Below, piece after piece: positions 7,796-15,983 of a stretch of 39,779 bases of DNA (position 1 is its first letter; each line of letters begins with the position of its first letter). The notes under the pieces are model-generated. The model was not told the DNA's origin. It made no database searches and saw nothing but the letters and a program-made list of their open reading frames with translations. Where the stretch lies: NCBI GenBank assembly GCA_937919015.1, contig CALFPN010000057.1:1-39779 (forward strand), in the 5' to 3' direction. A program made the position numbers and the translations under genes. Source of the stretch: an uncultured Clostridia bacterium (GTDB taxonomy: Bacteria > Bacillota > Clostridia > Lachnospirales > Anaerotignaceae).

Positions 7796-7831
7796 CTTGT
7801 GAAAGGCTTGTTACAACAAGCCTTTCACAAG
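7796..7831. other. Perfect long hairpin in the rodA-minE gap (1 of 2)
   Basis: A 17-base perfect stem (CTTGTGAAAGGCTTGTT and its complement) with a two-base AC centre. On the minus strand it lacks a good T-run, so it may be an attenuator, an RNA-stability element or a weak terminator. Confidence 0.8.
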
Positions 7832-7839
7832 AAACCCGA

Positions 7840-7885
7840 AAAGACCTTCAAACGTTCGGAACATCTTTCGGTTTTGAAGGTCTTT
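7840..7885. other. Second hairpin in the rodA-minE gap (2 of 2), possible min-operon terminator
   Basis: A 13-base stem AAAGACCTTCAAA / TTTGAAGGTCTTT enclosing a 20-base loop. Read on the minus strand it is followed by TTTTCGGGTTTC, a moderate U-rich tract, which makes it the better candidate terminator for minCDE. Confidence 0.6.
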
Positions 7886-7917
7886 CGTATTCATGTTTGA
7901 TGAGAAAAGGCAGTGAA

Positions 7918-8205
7918 TCAATCCTGATTCACTTTGCGCATGCTCTTGATGGGGATGTTCGCGTACAGTACGGGAACAGTGCCGTTGTTGTCTTCAGACT
8001 GTGTCTGTGTGATCTGAATATCCAGCTCGTCTGTGTCGATTTCCATGTAGTTGGAAATAACCTTGATAATATCTGTTTTCAGCATTTCCAGCACCTGAGA
8101 AGAGCAGTTCACTCTGTCATGTACCAAAACCAGTTTCAGTCTGTCTTTTGCAACGCTGCCGGATGCAGGCTGCTGTTTTTTCTTGAAAAAGCTAAAGAAA
8201 TCCAT
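7918..8205 (-). CDS. minE: Cell division topological specificity factor MinE
   Basis: A 95-residue protein that stimulates the MinD ATPase and drives pole-to-pole oscillation. It starts with the amphipathic membrane-targeting MDFFSFFKKK segment, then the MinD-contact region (about 20-35, KDRLKLVLVHDR) and a C-terminal dimerisation part (ISNYMEIDTDELDIQI). Length and order match the family. It lies 24 bp after minD and ends the minC-minD-minE set. Having MinE as well as MinCD suggests an oscillating system like that of E. coli. Confidence 0.95.
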   Translation of the reverse strand: MDFFSFFKKKQQPASGSVAKDRLKLVLVHDRVNCSSQVLEMLKTDIIKVISNYMEIDTDELDIQITQTQSEDNNGTVPVLYANIPIKSMRKVNQD

Positions 8206-8229
8206 CGTTACACTTCCTTTCGATGCGGC

Positions 8230-9027
8230 TTATTTCTTGAACAGCTTTTTCAGCTTGTCCATGAATGTTTCGGGTGCCTGTTCGAATGTCATGATGGGCA
8301 CATCTTCACCCAACAGACGCTGAACGATGTTTCTGTATGCCTGACCTGCTTTGGATTCTGCGGAAGTTACGGCGGGTTCGCCTTTGTTTGTTGCGATTAC
8401 GACGCTTTCGTCATCGGGAACAACGCCCAGAATATCGATAGCCAGAATTTCTTCTACATCTTCAATGTTCATCATTTCGCCGCGCTGTACCAGATCGATG
8501 CGCAGTCTGTTCAGAATCAGTGTGGGGTTTCTCAGCTCGTTTGCTTCCAGAAGGCCGATGATTCTGTCTGCATCACGCACGGCGGAAACTTCGGGTGTTG
8601 TTACGACAATGGCTCTGTCGGCACCGGCAATGGCATTTTTGAAGCCTTGTTCGATCCCTGCGGGACAGTCCAGAATGATGAAATCGAACCCTTCCTCTTT
8701 CAGGTCATCACACAGCTTCTGCATCTGTTCGGGGGATACGGCATCTTTATCTCTTGTCTGTGCTGCAGGCAGCAGGAACAGACCGTCATAGCGTTTGTCC
8801 TTGATCAGTGCCTGTTTCAGACGGCAGTTGCCTTCCACAACATCCACCAGATCATAAACGATACGATTTTCCAGACCCATAACAACGTCCAGATTTCTCA
8901 GGCCGATATCTGCGTCTACCAGTGCTACCTTTTTGCCTAATACTGCAAGACCGCAGCCAAGATTCGCGCTGGTTGTGGTTTTGCCAACACCGCCCTTGCC
9001 GCTGGTGATTACGATTACTTCACTCAT
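8230..9027 (-). CDS. minD: Septum site-determining ATPase MinD
   Basis: A ParA/MinD-type deviant Walker A ATPase (265 residues) that binds the membrane and recruits MinC or MinE. The P-loop is SGKGGVGKTTT at residues 9-19, with the signature Lys. Further motifs are VDADIGLRNLDVVMGLE (about 38-54) and FIILDCPAGIEQGF (about 115-128). The end (FMDKLKKLFKK) is the amphipathic membrane-targeting helix. A good AGGAGGAAC ribosome site precedes the ATG. A 173-bp gap with a hairpin separates it from minC, longer than other gaps in the cluster. Confidence 0.97.
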   Translation of the reverse strand: MSEVIVITSGKGGVGKTTTSANLGCGLAVLGKKVALVDADIGLRNLDVVMGLENRIVYDLVDVVEGNCRLKQALIKDKRYDGLFLLPAAQTRDKDAVSPEQMQKLCDDLKEEGFDFIILDCPAGIEQGFKNAIAGADRAIVVTTPEVSAVRDADRIIGLLEANELRNPTLILNRLRIDLVQRGEMMNIEDVEEILAIDILGVVPDDESVVIATNKGEPAVTSAESKAGQAYRNIVQRLLGEDVPIMTFEQAPETFMDKLKKLFKK

Positions 9028-9140
9028 TGATGTTCCTCCTAATCTCAGAAGTTTATTTTACAACTATTGATGTGTTTTTTATTTTTCGGGATTTTTACTG
9101 CTATCTGTTTCTATATTAACAAAAATATGCAACTTTTGCA

Positions 9141-9163
9141 CTCCTTTTTTGAAACAAAAGGAG
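9141..9163. other. Short hairpin in the minC-minD gap
   Basis: CTCCTTTT / AAAAGGAG, an eight-base stem with a seven-base loop, in an AT-rich 173-bp gap. On the minus strand no T-run follows, so a terminator is unlikely; it may modulate the minC/minD ratio. Nothing else is recognisable in the gap. Confidence 0.4.
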
Positions 9164-9200
9164 AGAACTTTTCTCAGGATTCGACAGCATTTGGCAGCCA

Positions 9201-9833
9201 TCAGGAAAGGGCCATAACAAAAATCTGACCATTCTGCACAAAAGCGTATTCCGGAGGCTTAGGGCCTTTTTTGTTTTCTTCGGGGAAACGGGTGATGATA
9301 TCCGCGATTCTGAGTTGAACGGGAGCCATGAAGATGGCTGTGACAAAAGCCTCTGTCATGCCTTTGCAGCCTGCGTGTGCCATACCCTTCAGCTGACCCA
9401 GAACGATGATGTTGCCGCCGGCTTTGATTTCCGCACCGGGGTTTACGTCGCCCACCACCACAACGCTGCCGTCAAATTCAATCTTCTGGCCATTTCTCAG
9501 AGAGCCTCTGTGGAATTTTGTCAGGTTGCTGGGAGACATTTCCTTTGCCAGCAGCTCGCTCAATTCCTTTAATTCGTTGTTTTCTGTTTTTACAAAAGTG
9601 ACATCCATGGTCGCGTGTTTTGCGATAATTTTCAGCAGTGTTTCTTCTTCTTCAGCGGTGAAATCGCGGCCCTTGAAGGCCATGGCTGTTTTCACATGGT
9701 CAAAGAATTTGCTGGCCTCTACGACCTTTTTTTCCAGCTGGTCGCAGAGGGTATCAAAAGGTGCTTCGGGATCGAACATAACGGTGATGCCGTCCTTTGT
9801 GCCTTTAAAGAGTACATAGTTTTCGTTTCGCAT
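9201..9833 (-). CDS. minC: Septum site-determining protein MinC
   Basis: FtsZ polymerisation inhibitor recruited to the membrane by MinD. The N-terminal domain (about 1-100) is the FtsZ-binding part. The C-terminal domain (about 108-200) is the right-handed beta-helix that binds MinD, with the hallmarks LRNGQKIEFDGSVVVVGDVNPGAEI and GNIIVLGQLKGMAHAG. At 210 residues it is normal. An AGGAGGGG ribosome site lies before ATG 9833. It follows PBP2 after 50 bp, in the order common in Clostridia. Confidence 0.95.
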   Translation of the reverse strand: MRNENYVLFKGTKDGITVMFDPEAPFDTLCDQLEKKVVEASKFFDHVKTAMAFKGRDFTAEEEETLLKIIAKHATMDVTFVKTENNELKELSELLAKEMSPSNLTKFHRGSLRNGQKIEFDGSVVVVGDVNPGAEIKAGGNIIVLGQLKGMAHAGCKGMTEAFVTAIFMAPVQLRIADIITRFPEENKKGPKPPEYAFVQNGQIFVMALS

Positions 9834-9883
9834 TGTTTTTCCCCTCCTGTGTCTATTTCATAAGATGCAGAGCACTTTCCTTG

Positions 9884-12724
9884 TTATTCGGCCAATACGG
9901 TCTGCATGGTTGTGTTTGTGGGCACATAATCCAGCCCCAAATATTCTTTGATGATCGCTTTGGCTACTGCAGGCGCGGGGGTGCCGCTGCCTTCCCCGAA
10001 GGGAATCATGACAGTGATTGCGATCTGCGGGTCATCATAGGGCGCGAAGCAGACGAACCAGGTATGAGAACTGCGGTTCTTGTCTTCTTCGGCGGTACCT
10101 GTTTTTGCAGCCACGTCCACGGGCAGGTCATCAAAGATGCCGCGCAGAGTGCCGCGGGAGCCGTTGGTTACCAGATACATCCCCTGATAAACGGCCTGCA
10201 GATTTTCTTCCTTGAATTCGATGACATTCTCTACCGTCTCCTCTACCTCGGAGTGGAGGGTGCCATCGGGGTTTTGTATATGATCCACCATATGCAGCTT
10301 GTAAAGAGTGCCGCCGTTGGCGAGGGTGGAGATGTATTTTGTTACCTGTGCCGGTGTGTAGCTGTTGATGGACTGACCGATGGCAGTACGGATGGTATCG
10401 CCGTCTGTCCAGCGGGTCTGGCTGGTGGTCGCATCGGGGTTGAAGGTCTTCACGGCTTTCTCCTTATTTGAGGGAGATGCCATGGTGGGGCCGTATTCGT
10501 CCAGCTCCAGACCGGTGTAGCTGTTCAGACCAAAGGCAGCCATATATTCATTCAGTGTTGTGATGGAATTATTGCTGTTGCCTGTGGTCACGTTGCCCAT
10601 ACGGTATGCCAGTTCGTAGAAGAAGTAGTTACAGGATACTTCCAGCGCATGGGAAACATTCAGCGGGCCATGGGTACCGCCGGTGTTGGAATAGATCCAG
10701 CAGCGGGCATAGGGGATGCCTGTATCCTTAAAGATACCCTTGTCGGTAATGAGGGTATTTGGTGTAATGGTACCCGTTTCCAGCCCTGCCAGTGCAGTAA
10801 TCATTTTGAAAGTAGAGCCGGAGGCTTTTTTCTGCTTCAGGGGGCGGTTTACCAGAGGGGTATTGCCGTCCCGCAGCAGGGAATTGTAATAGCTGTTATT
10901 GAAGGTGTTGACCAGCTCGTTGTTGTCGTAGGAAGGATATGTGACGCTGGCGAGAACTTCGCCGGTGCCTACCTGTGTGACGAAAACAGAGCCGGTGCAG
11001 GGGTCAAGCCCCGTATCCGCGGGGGACATTTCTCCGTTGGACAGCTTGTTGATGATCAGGCTCAGAGGAGAGGTTGCACCGCTGTCGATGCCGGCTTTTT
11101 CCTCCGGTGTAACGGTCAGATGTTCCTGTTCGATCATCATCAGCGTCAATTCTCTGATGCTGACATTGCCTTTTTCCAAGGCATCCAGCAGGAATTCCTT
11201 TGCTACCTCCGCAGCATCCTCCTGATCGGGGTTGAAGGTGGGCTGAGCCTGTTTCAGCCGCAAATAAACCGTATGCTGCACGGTACCTTCTTCTGCGTAA
11301 AGCATTTCCTGAGCGGAAATGTGGTTCACATTGATCATGGACTGGAACAGCTCCAGTGTGGAGACGGAATGTTTTCCGCCGCCGGTCAGTTTTTTCAGAA
11401 CGGCTGTCCGCAGTTCGCTTTCCAGTGTGTCATAAGCCACCTGCTGCAATTTGCTGTCCAGTGTCAGGAACAGGTCTTTGCCGGGAACGGGCTCGGTGGA
11501 ATCGATGACGCTCATACGGCGGCCCTGATTATCTACTTCGATCAGTACTTTACCGTCGGAGCCGTTCAGTTCTCTTTCAAATAATTTTTCCATACCGTCC
11601 TGACCGACCAGATCGGTCTGGCTGTAAATGGGGTTACCTTCTTTATCTACGTCGTCTTTATAGAGGGCGTAGTCGTTTTCCGTCATCTGACGGATATATC
11701 CTAAAATATGTGCAAAATATTCCCCCTGAGGGTATTCTCTCAAAGAGATGGTGTCAATGATGACACAGGGGAAGATATCCTGATTTTCTTCTACATAGGC
11801 CAGTGTTTTGTCGCTGACATCGGTTGCTACATTGACTGTCTGATACTGCTGATATCTCTGCAGATACATGGAGTAACGGATGCCCAGTGTGCTGCGGATC
11901 AGGTCATTGGGAAGCCCTTCCGGCAGACCGAAATAGTCCCGCAGATAATCCAGTGTTTTCAGAGAACCAAAAGCAAGCTGTTCTTTTTCCATGCCCATGC
12001 TTTCTTTCCAGCTTTTTTCGCGGTTTTTGTTTCCGTTAAACTGGAAGGAATAGGGGGCTTCCGTATCCAGAGGCAGCTCGTCGGTGATTTCTTCGCCAAA
12101 ATCTGTCAGCTTCATGGCAAGGGTCAGTGCCATCAGGTTTCTGTCATCGCTCAGGCAAAGGGAAAGGAAGGTGCGCTTCTGGGCTTCCTTGAAATCAGCA
12201 GGAGGTTCGTATTGTTCATACAGCCAGTGCAGACATTCCTCTGCCGTCATATCCCGCTGTTTTTTCTCCAGACCGATGGAAGTTTTCCAGCGTTTTTCCT
12301 GGGTTTCCTTTTCCTCTTCTGTTCCTTTGAAGGTGAAGGCATAAGGCGCCCGTTTGGTGATGGGCAGGGAATCTGTTTTGGTTTCGCCTCTTTCCCAGAG
12401 GGCTTCGGTCAGCGCAGCGGCCAGTTCCTGCCGCTCTTCGGCAGTAAATTCCAAAGGTACACTGCCGTCTACCTGTACGCAGTAGGCAACAGTATTGATG
12501 GCCAGAGGTCTGCCGTAGCGGTCGTAAATGCCGCCGCGGGGGGCGGTCACAGGCAGTTTCTTGGATACGCTGGCGGTGATGGATTCCTCATAGTCTGTAC
12601 CGTGGATGATCTGTAATGAGAACAGCCGCAGTACGATGATGGCAAAGAGGACGATGATGCCGCAGAGCATAACAAATATTCTGTTTTTACAAAGATCGAA
12701 AAAATGATCGAGGTATTGTCTCAT
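9884..12724 (-). CDS. mrdA: Penicillin-binding protein 2 (class B transpeptidase), enlarged form
   Basis: Peptidoglycan D,D-transpeptidase for side-wall elongation, the partner of RodA. It has one N-terminal membrane segment (about 16-40), the dimerisation motif APRGGIYDRYGRPLA at 61-75, and the three active-site motifs S637-T-F-K640, S697-C-N699 and K874-T-G-T. At 946 residues it is about 300 longer than E. coli PBP2, through inserts in the N-terminal pedestal (about 100-260) and around 440-560. The pedestal contains an internal repeat: LP..APYAFTFKG...W.xSIGLEKKQ at 120-156 is echoed by LP..APYSFQFNG...W.xSMGMEKEQ at 217-249. Large PBPs of this type are seen in Lachnospiraceae. The ribosome site AGGAGGAAC supports the start. 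Confidence 0.93.
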   Translation of the reverse strand: MRQYLDHFFDLCKNRIFVMLCGIIVLFAIIVLRLFSLQIIHGTDYEESITASVSKKLPVTAPRGGIYDRYGRPLAINTVAYCVQVDGSVPLEFTAEERQELAAALTEALWERGETKTDSLPITKRAPYAFTFKGTEEEKETQEKRWKTSIGLEKKQRDMTAEECLHWLYEQYEPPADFKEAQKRTFLSLCLSDDRNLMALTLAMKLTDFGEEITDELPLDTEAPYSFQFNGNKNREKSWKESMGMEKEQLAFGSLKTLDYLRDYFGLPEGLPNDLIRSTLGIRYSMYLQRYQQYQTVNVATDVSDKTLAYVEENQDIFPCVIIDTISLREYPQGEYFAHILGYIRQMTENDYALYKDDVDKEGNPIYSQTDLVGQDGMEKLFERELNGSDGKVLIEVDNQGRRMSVIDSTEPVPGKDLFLTLDSKLQQVAYDTLESELRTAVLKKLTGGGKHSVSTLELFQSMINVNHISAQEMLYAEEGTVQHTVYLRLKQAQPTFNPDQEDAAEVAKEFLLDALEKGNVSIRELTLMMIEQEHLTVTPEEKAGIDSGATSPLSLIINKLSNGEMSPADTGLDPCTGSVFVTQVGTGEVLASVTYPSYDNNELVNTFNNSYYNSLLRDGNTPLVNRPLKQKKASGSTFKMITALAGLETGTITPNTLITDKGIFKDTGIPYARCWIYSNTGGTHGPLNVSHALEVSCNYFFYELAYRMGNVTTGNSNNSITTLNEYMAAFGLNSYTGLELDEYGPTMASPSNKEKAVKTFNPDATTSQTRWTDGDTIRTAIGQSINSYTPAQVTKYISTLANGGTLYKLHMVDHIQNPDGTLHSEVEETVENVIEFKEENLQAVYQGMYLVTNGSRGTLRGIFDDLPVDVAAKTGTAEEDKNRSSHTWFVCFAPYDDPQIAITVMIPFGEGSGTPAPAVAKAIIKEYLGLDYVPTNTTMQTVLAE

Positions 12725-12753
12725 CGGTTCCTCCTAAGGAATCCCAATACGTC

Positions 12754-13266
12754 TTAAAATAGACGGTATTTGTATTTTTCTTTTAGTTCCAGCCACTCAT
12801 TGATCCCGAACAGGATTCGGTAAAACAGGATGGTAACGACGGCCGTATAAACCAGTTCGGGCACCAGAACGGAGAAGAGGAAATAAAGGATATTGCCCTC
12901 CCCGCGGAACATAAAGCCCGTAATATAAAGCACTGCCTGATACAGCACGGTGGCAATGGTGCAGAAAATCACAGGCAGGATATAGTTTTCACGATAAAAG
13001 GTTTTCTGGCTGCGGCCGAATAATAAACCCATCGCCAGATATAAAAGGGTATAAAACCCGATCATTTTGCTGAAGAAAATATCCATCAATACTCCGCAGC
13101 AGCCGCCGATGATGGCACCCTCCTTACTGCCGCGCAGCAGTGCGTAGGAAGTAACGAGGATGAGGGCAGTGTTCGGAAAGATACCACGAATTGCCAGCAA
13201 AGGGAATAAGGTGGTCTGCAGGATAAAATTCAAAAAGATGATGAAAGCGGTGATCAGGATTCTCAT
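12754..13266 (-). CDS. mreD: Rod shape-determining protein MreD
   Basis: A 170-residue integral membrane protein with about five to six hydrophobic segments and the MreD features NFILQTTLFPLLAIRGIFPN near the start and GGCCGVLMDIFFSKMIGFYTLLY in the middle. It links MreB filaments and MreC to the elongation synthases. Its start overlaps the mreC end by 4 bp (ATGA), so translation is coupled. It is followed by PBP2 after 29 bp. Confidence 0.93.
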   Translation of the reverse strand: MRILITAFIIFLNFILQTTLFPLLAIRGIFPNTALILVTSYALLRGSKEGAIIGGCCGVLMDIFFSKMIGFYTLLYLAMGLLFGRSQKTFYRENYILPVIFCTIATVLYQAVLYITGFMFRGEGNILYFLFSVLVPELVYTAVVTILFYRILFGINEWLELKEKYKYRLF

Positions 13267-14207
13267 TCTGTTCCCTCCCCTTCCGGTGGTGTAGCGGGGG
13301 TTTCTGTATTTGCCACAGGATCTTCCGGTACGGCGGGAGCAGTCATGGGATTGGGCAGTGTGGGCACTTTTTCAATGGCACTGCTCTTATCAATGACCAG
13401 AATGGTATCCAGATGTTTCAGATCCACATAGGGCTGGATCACAGCATATTTCGTCAGGCCGTTGGTGTCTGTTTCCAGTTCCAGCACTTTGCCGATGGCA
13501 AGGCCCGCGGGATAGATATCAGACAGATGGGAAGTTACGATTTCATCGCCCACCATAATTTCTGCCTGCGCGTCAATATATTCCATGATACACAGACCGT
13601 CAGCGGAAAGGGTGTAGTTGCCTTTGACCACGCCCAGATCACCCGTACGCACACTCATGGCAGGAACAGCAGAACGACTGTCCAGAATGGACTGGGATTT
13701 GGAGAAAGTCTTGCCGCTTTCCAGCACCTTGCCCACCAGGCCTTCAGGAGCGATCAGCACCATATTGGCACGGATATGGTCTTTTGTGCCTTTGTCGATG
13801 GTGAAGCCGTCGTACCATACACCGGGGTCTTTTGCAATGACGGTTGCCCCGACACTTTCATAATCGGGGTACTTTTGGGCAATTTTCAGCAGAAGAGAAA
13901 GGGTTGCGTTTTCCTCTTCATACATAGCCAGACGCCTGTTTTCTTCCAGCAGCTCAGCAATCTGATGTTTCAGTTCTGTATTTTCTTTTTTCAGGTCAGT
14001 TTTATTACGGGAAGCAGTGACGGTTTCGTCCACCCAACTGCTGATGCCTGTTGTCAGGTCCTGAAAGGGAGTGACAACGACGCCGATGGCACTTTCCAGC
14101 AGTGTAACGTTCAGCTGTTTGCCGCTGGCAATGACGGTAATCAGCACCAGAAGCAGGATGCCGCCCCGTAAGAGTTTCTTTTTATGTTTTTCAAAAAACT
14201 GCTGCAA
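13263..14207 (-). CDS. mreC: Rod shape-determining protein MreC
   Basis: Bitopic scaffold of the elongation machinery: a short cytosolic basic start, one membrane segment (about 13-30), a coiled coil (about 67-105, rich in Leu, Glu and Lys) and the periplasm-like beta domain with VIAKDPGVWYDGFTIDKGTKDHI-type signature near 123. It ends with a Pro/Thr/Glu-rich disordered tail of about 35 residues. It lies between mreB and mreD and probably activates PBP2. Length 314 is usual. Confidence 0.94.
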   Translation of the reverse strand: MQQFFEKHKKKLLRGGILLLVLITVIASGKQLNVTLLESAIGVVVTPFQDLTTGISSWVDETVTASRNKTDLKKENTELKHQIAELLEENRRLAMYEEENATLSLLLKIAQKYPDYESVGATVIAKDPGVWYDGFTIDKGTKDHIRANMVLIAPEGLVGKVLESGKTFSKSQSILDSRSAVPAMSVRTGDLGVVKGNYTLSADGLCIMEYIDAQAEIMVGDEIVTSHLSDIYPAGLAIGKVLELETDTNGLTKYAVIQPYVDLKHLDTILVIDKSSAIEKVPTLPNPMTAPAVPEDPVANTETPATPPEGEGTE

Positions 14208-14231
14208 AGGGGATTGCTCCTTTCGTCAGTA

Positions 14232-15263
14232 TCAGAACAGTGCTTTTCTGGGGGAGATCAGCACATTTTTCAGTGTATCGATCTGTTCCAAAACCATGCC
14301 TGTGCCCAGAGCTACACAGTTCAGAGGTTCGTTGGCAATATTGACGGGCATGTCTGTTTCAGCAGAAATCAGCTTATCCAGACCACGCAGATGTGCGCCG
14401 CCGCCTGTCAGTGTGATACCAAATTCCATGATATCTGCCGCCAGTTCGGGGGGAGTTGCTTCCAGTGTCTGTTTGATGCTGTCAATAATGGCACCAACAG
14501 GTTCTGCCAGAGCATCGCGCACATGGATAGAGTTAATTTCAATGGTTTTTGGCAGACCGCTGATCAGGTCACGACCGCGAATTTCCATTCTTTCTTCTCT
14601 TTCCAGAGGGAAAGCGGAACCGATGGTGATTTTGATTTCTTCGGCGGTACGGTCGCCAATAGCCAGGTTGAATTCTTTTCTGATATAAGTGATGATTGCG
14701 TTATCCAGTGCATCGCCGGCTACACGCAGGGAACGGCTGGTAACGATGCCGCCCAGAGAGATGACAGCCACCTCCACAGTGCCGCCGCCGATATCAACGA
14801 CCATGCTGCCGGTAGGATCTGCCACAGGCAGCCCGGCACCGATAGCTGCAGCCATGGGTTCTTCAATCAGATAAGTATCTTTTTCTCTGGAGCCTGCTGC
14901 AATGGCAGCTTCCAGTACCGCACGCTTTTCTACCTCTGTTACGCCGGAGGGAACACATACAACGATACGGGGCTTAGGGCCAAACAGAGAACGTACATAA
15001 GCCTTATTGATGAAGTAGCGCAGCATTGCCTGTGTCACATCGAAGTCAGCGATTACGCCGTCTTTCATAGGGCGAATAGCAACGATATTGCCGGGTGTAC
15101 GGCCGATCATTTCTTTTGCTTCGTTGCCGACAGCCAGAACTTCTCTGGTCTGTGTGTTGATGGCAACAACGGAAGGTTCATTGACGATAATACCTTTTTC
15201 GCCCATATAAACCAATGTATTTGCGGTACCCAGGTCGATACCCATATCTTTGGAATTGAACAT
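14232..15263 (-). CDS. mreB: Rod shape-determining actin homologue MreB
   Basis: A cytoskeletal ATPase of the actin superfamily that directs side-wall synthesis. Phosphate-binding motifs are GIDLGTANTLVY near the start and MVVDIGGGTVEVAVISLGG around 155-173; the adenosine motif GITLTGGGAHLRGLD is near 300. I chose ATG 15263 (start MFNSKDMG, 343 residues) because AAGGGG lies about 12 bases upstream and this matches the usual MreB start. An ATG seven codons earlier (15284) would place that ribosome site inside the gene. It is the first gene of mreBCD-PBP2-min, with its own promoter upstream. Confidence 0.95.
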   Translation of the reverse strand: MFNSKDMGIDLGTANTLVYMGEKGIIVNEPSVVAINTQTREVLAVGNEAKEMIGRTPGNIVAIRPMKDGVIADFDVTQAMLRYFINKAYVRSLFGPKPRIVVCVPSGVTEVEKRAVLEAAIAAGSREKDTYLIEEPMAAAIGAGLPVADPTGSMVVDIGGGTVEVAVISLGGIVTSRSLRVAGDALDNAIITYIRKEFNLAIGDRTAEEIKITIGSAFPLEREERMEIRGRDLISGLPKTIEINSIHVRDALAEPVGAIIDSIKQTLEATPPELAADIMEFGITLTGGGAHLRGLDKLISAETDMPVNIANEPLNCVALGTGMVLEQIDTLKNVLISPRKALF

Positions 15264-15349
15264 GTTGATTTTTACCCCTTTCATTATTGAAAAACGCTGC
15301 CGTCAAAGAGGGCGGAAACGTTGATTTTCTGAATTTTGCCTTACATTTT

Positions 15350-15378
15350 ATCATACCGCGTTTTGCGCTTCTTTTCAA
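15350..15378 (-). promoter_or_regulatory. SigA-type promoter for mreB
   Basis: On the minus strand: TTGAAA, 17 bases, TATGAT (four and five of six consensus bases or better). It lies about 85 bp before the mreB start and after the DUF4321 gene's hairpin. Confidence 0.65.
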
Positions 15379-15436
15379 GAAAAGAGCCGTATTTTTCGGA
15401 AAAAATGCAAGAATTTATGGACATTGTTTAACAGAA

Positions 15437-15462
15437 AACAGGCATGTGAAAGCATGCCTGTT
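15437..15462 (-). terminator. Hairpin after the DUF4321 gene, probable terminator
   Basis: Ten-base perfect stem AACAGGCATG / CATGCCTGTT with a six-base loop. On the minus strand it is followed by TTCTGTT, a weak T-tract, so termination may be incomplete and allow read-through into mreB. Confidence 0.55.
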
Positions 15463-15536
15463 GATATGGTCGGTACGAGAAAAACATTTTTCGTGCCCTT
15501 TTGACAAAAGAGTGAGAAAAACGCTTTTTGTCATCA

Positions 15537-15797
15537 TTACATTTTTCTGTAGATAAAGAATGCAAGTACAATGCCGATGATGCCGGCGATGGTGAAACGG
15601 ATGGTCAGACCAAACTGCAGAGTCAGTACCCCCAGATCCAGCACAAGGGGAGAGGACAGCCCGAAACTGCTGCCGTAATTCAGCCAGCTGAGCGCGGAAA
15701 TGCCGCCCAGTGCATTGCCGATAAAACCGCCCAGTACAACCCCTGCCAGCATCAGCAGAACCAATACCCATATATTCTGTGAGGAACGACGTGCCAT
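15537..15797 (-). CDS. DUF4321 small membrane protein
   Basis: An 86-residue protein with two or three hydrophobic segments. The pattern IWVLVLLMLAGVVLGGFIG at the start, then a PLVLDLGVLTLQFGLTIRF segment and a final hydrophobic helix, matches the DUF4321 family of Clostridia, which is often found next to mreB. Function is unknown. AAAGGAGG precedes the ATG. On the minus strand a TATAAT box is visible at 15837-15842 with only a weak -35. The gene sits directly upstream of mreB and may be co-transcribed. Confidence 0.8.
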   Translation of the reverse strand: MARRSSQNIWVLVLLMLAGVVLGGFIGNALGGISALSWLNYGSSFGLSSPLVLDLGVLTLQFGLTIRFTIAGIIGIVLAFFIYRKM

Positions 15798-15929
15798 ATA
15801 GAAATCCTCCTTTATAACAAATAATTCAATTAAAATATTATACCATAAAATAGTAGGGGAGAAAAGCGAACAGATACAGAAAAGTATCCGAAGGAGATTT
15901 TTTGGGAAGAATGCCGGAAAGAAATAAAA

Positions 15930-15957
15930 AAGGCTCTCCGATTTCTCGGAGAGCCTT
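15930..15957 (-). terminator. Terminator of the rnf operon
   Basis: Twelve-base perfect stem AAGGCTCTCCGA / TCGGAGAGCCTT with TTTC loop. On the minus strand a T-rich run follows (complement of 15922-15929). Confidence 0.9.
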
Positions 15958-15983
15958 GAATAAACGAGTGATTCAGTTAAAGT

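Noticed and set aside
7585..8940. A 451-codon plus-strand frame antisense to rodA, minE and minD
   Set aside because: The product is Cys/His/Phe-rich without domain resemblance, and the opposite strand encodes clear MinE, MinD and RodA. It is a composition effect.
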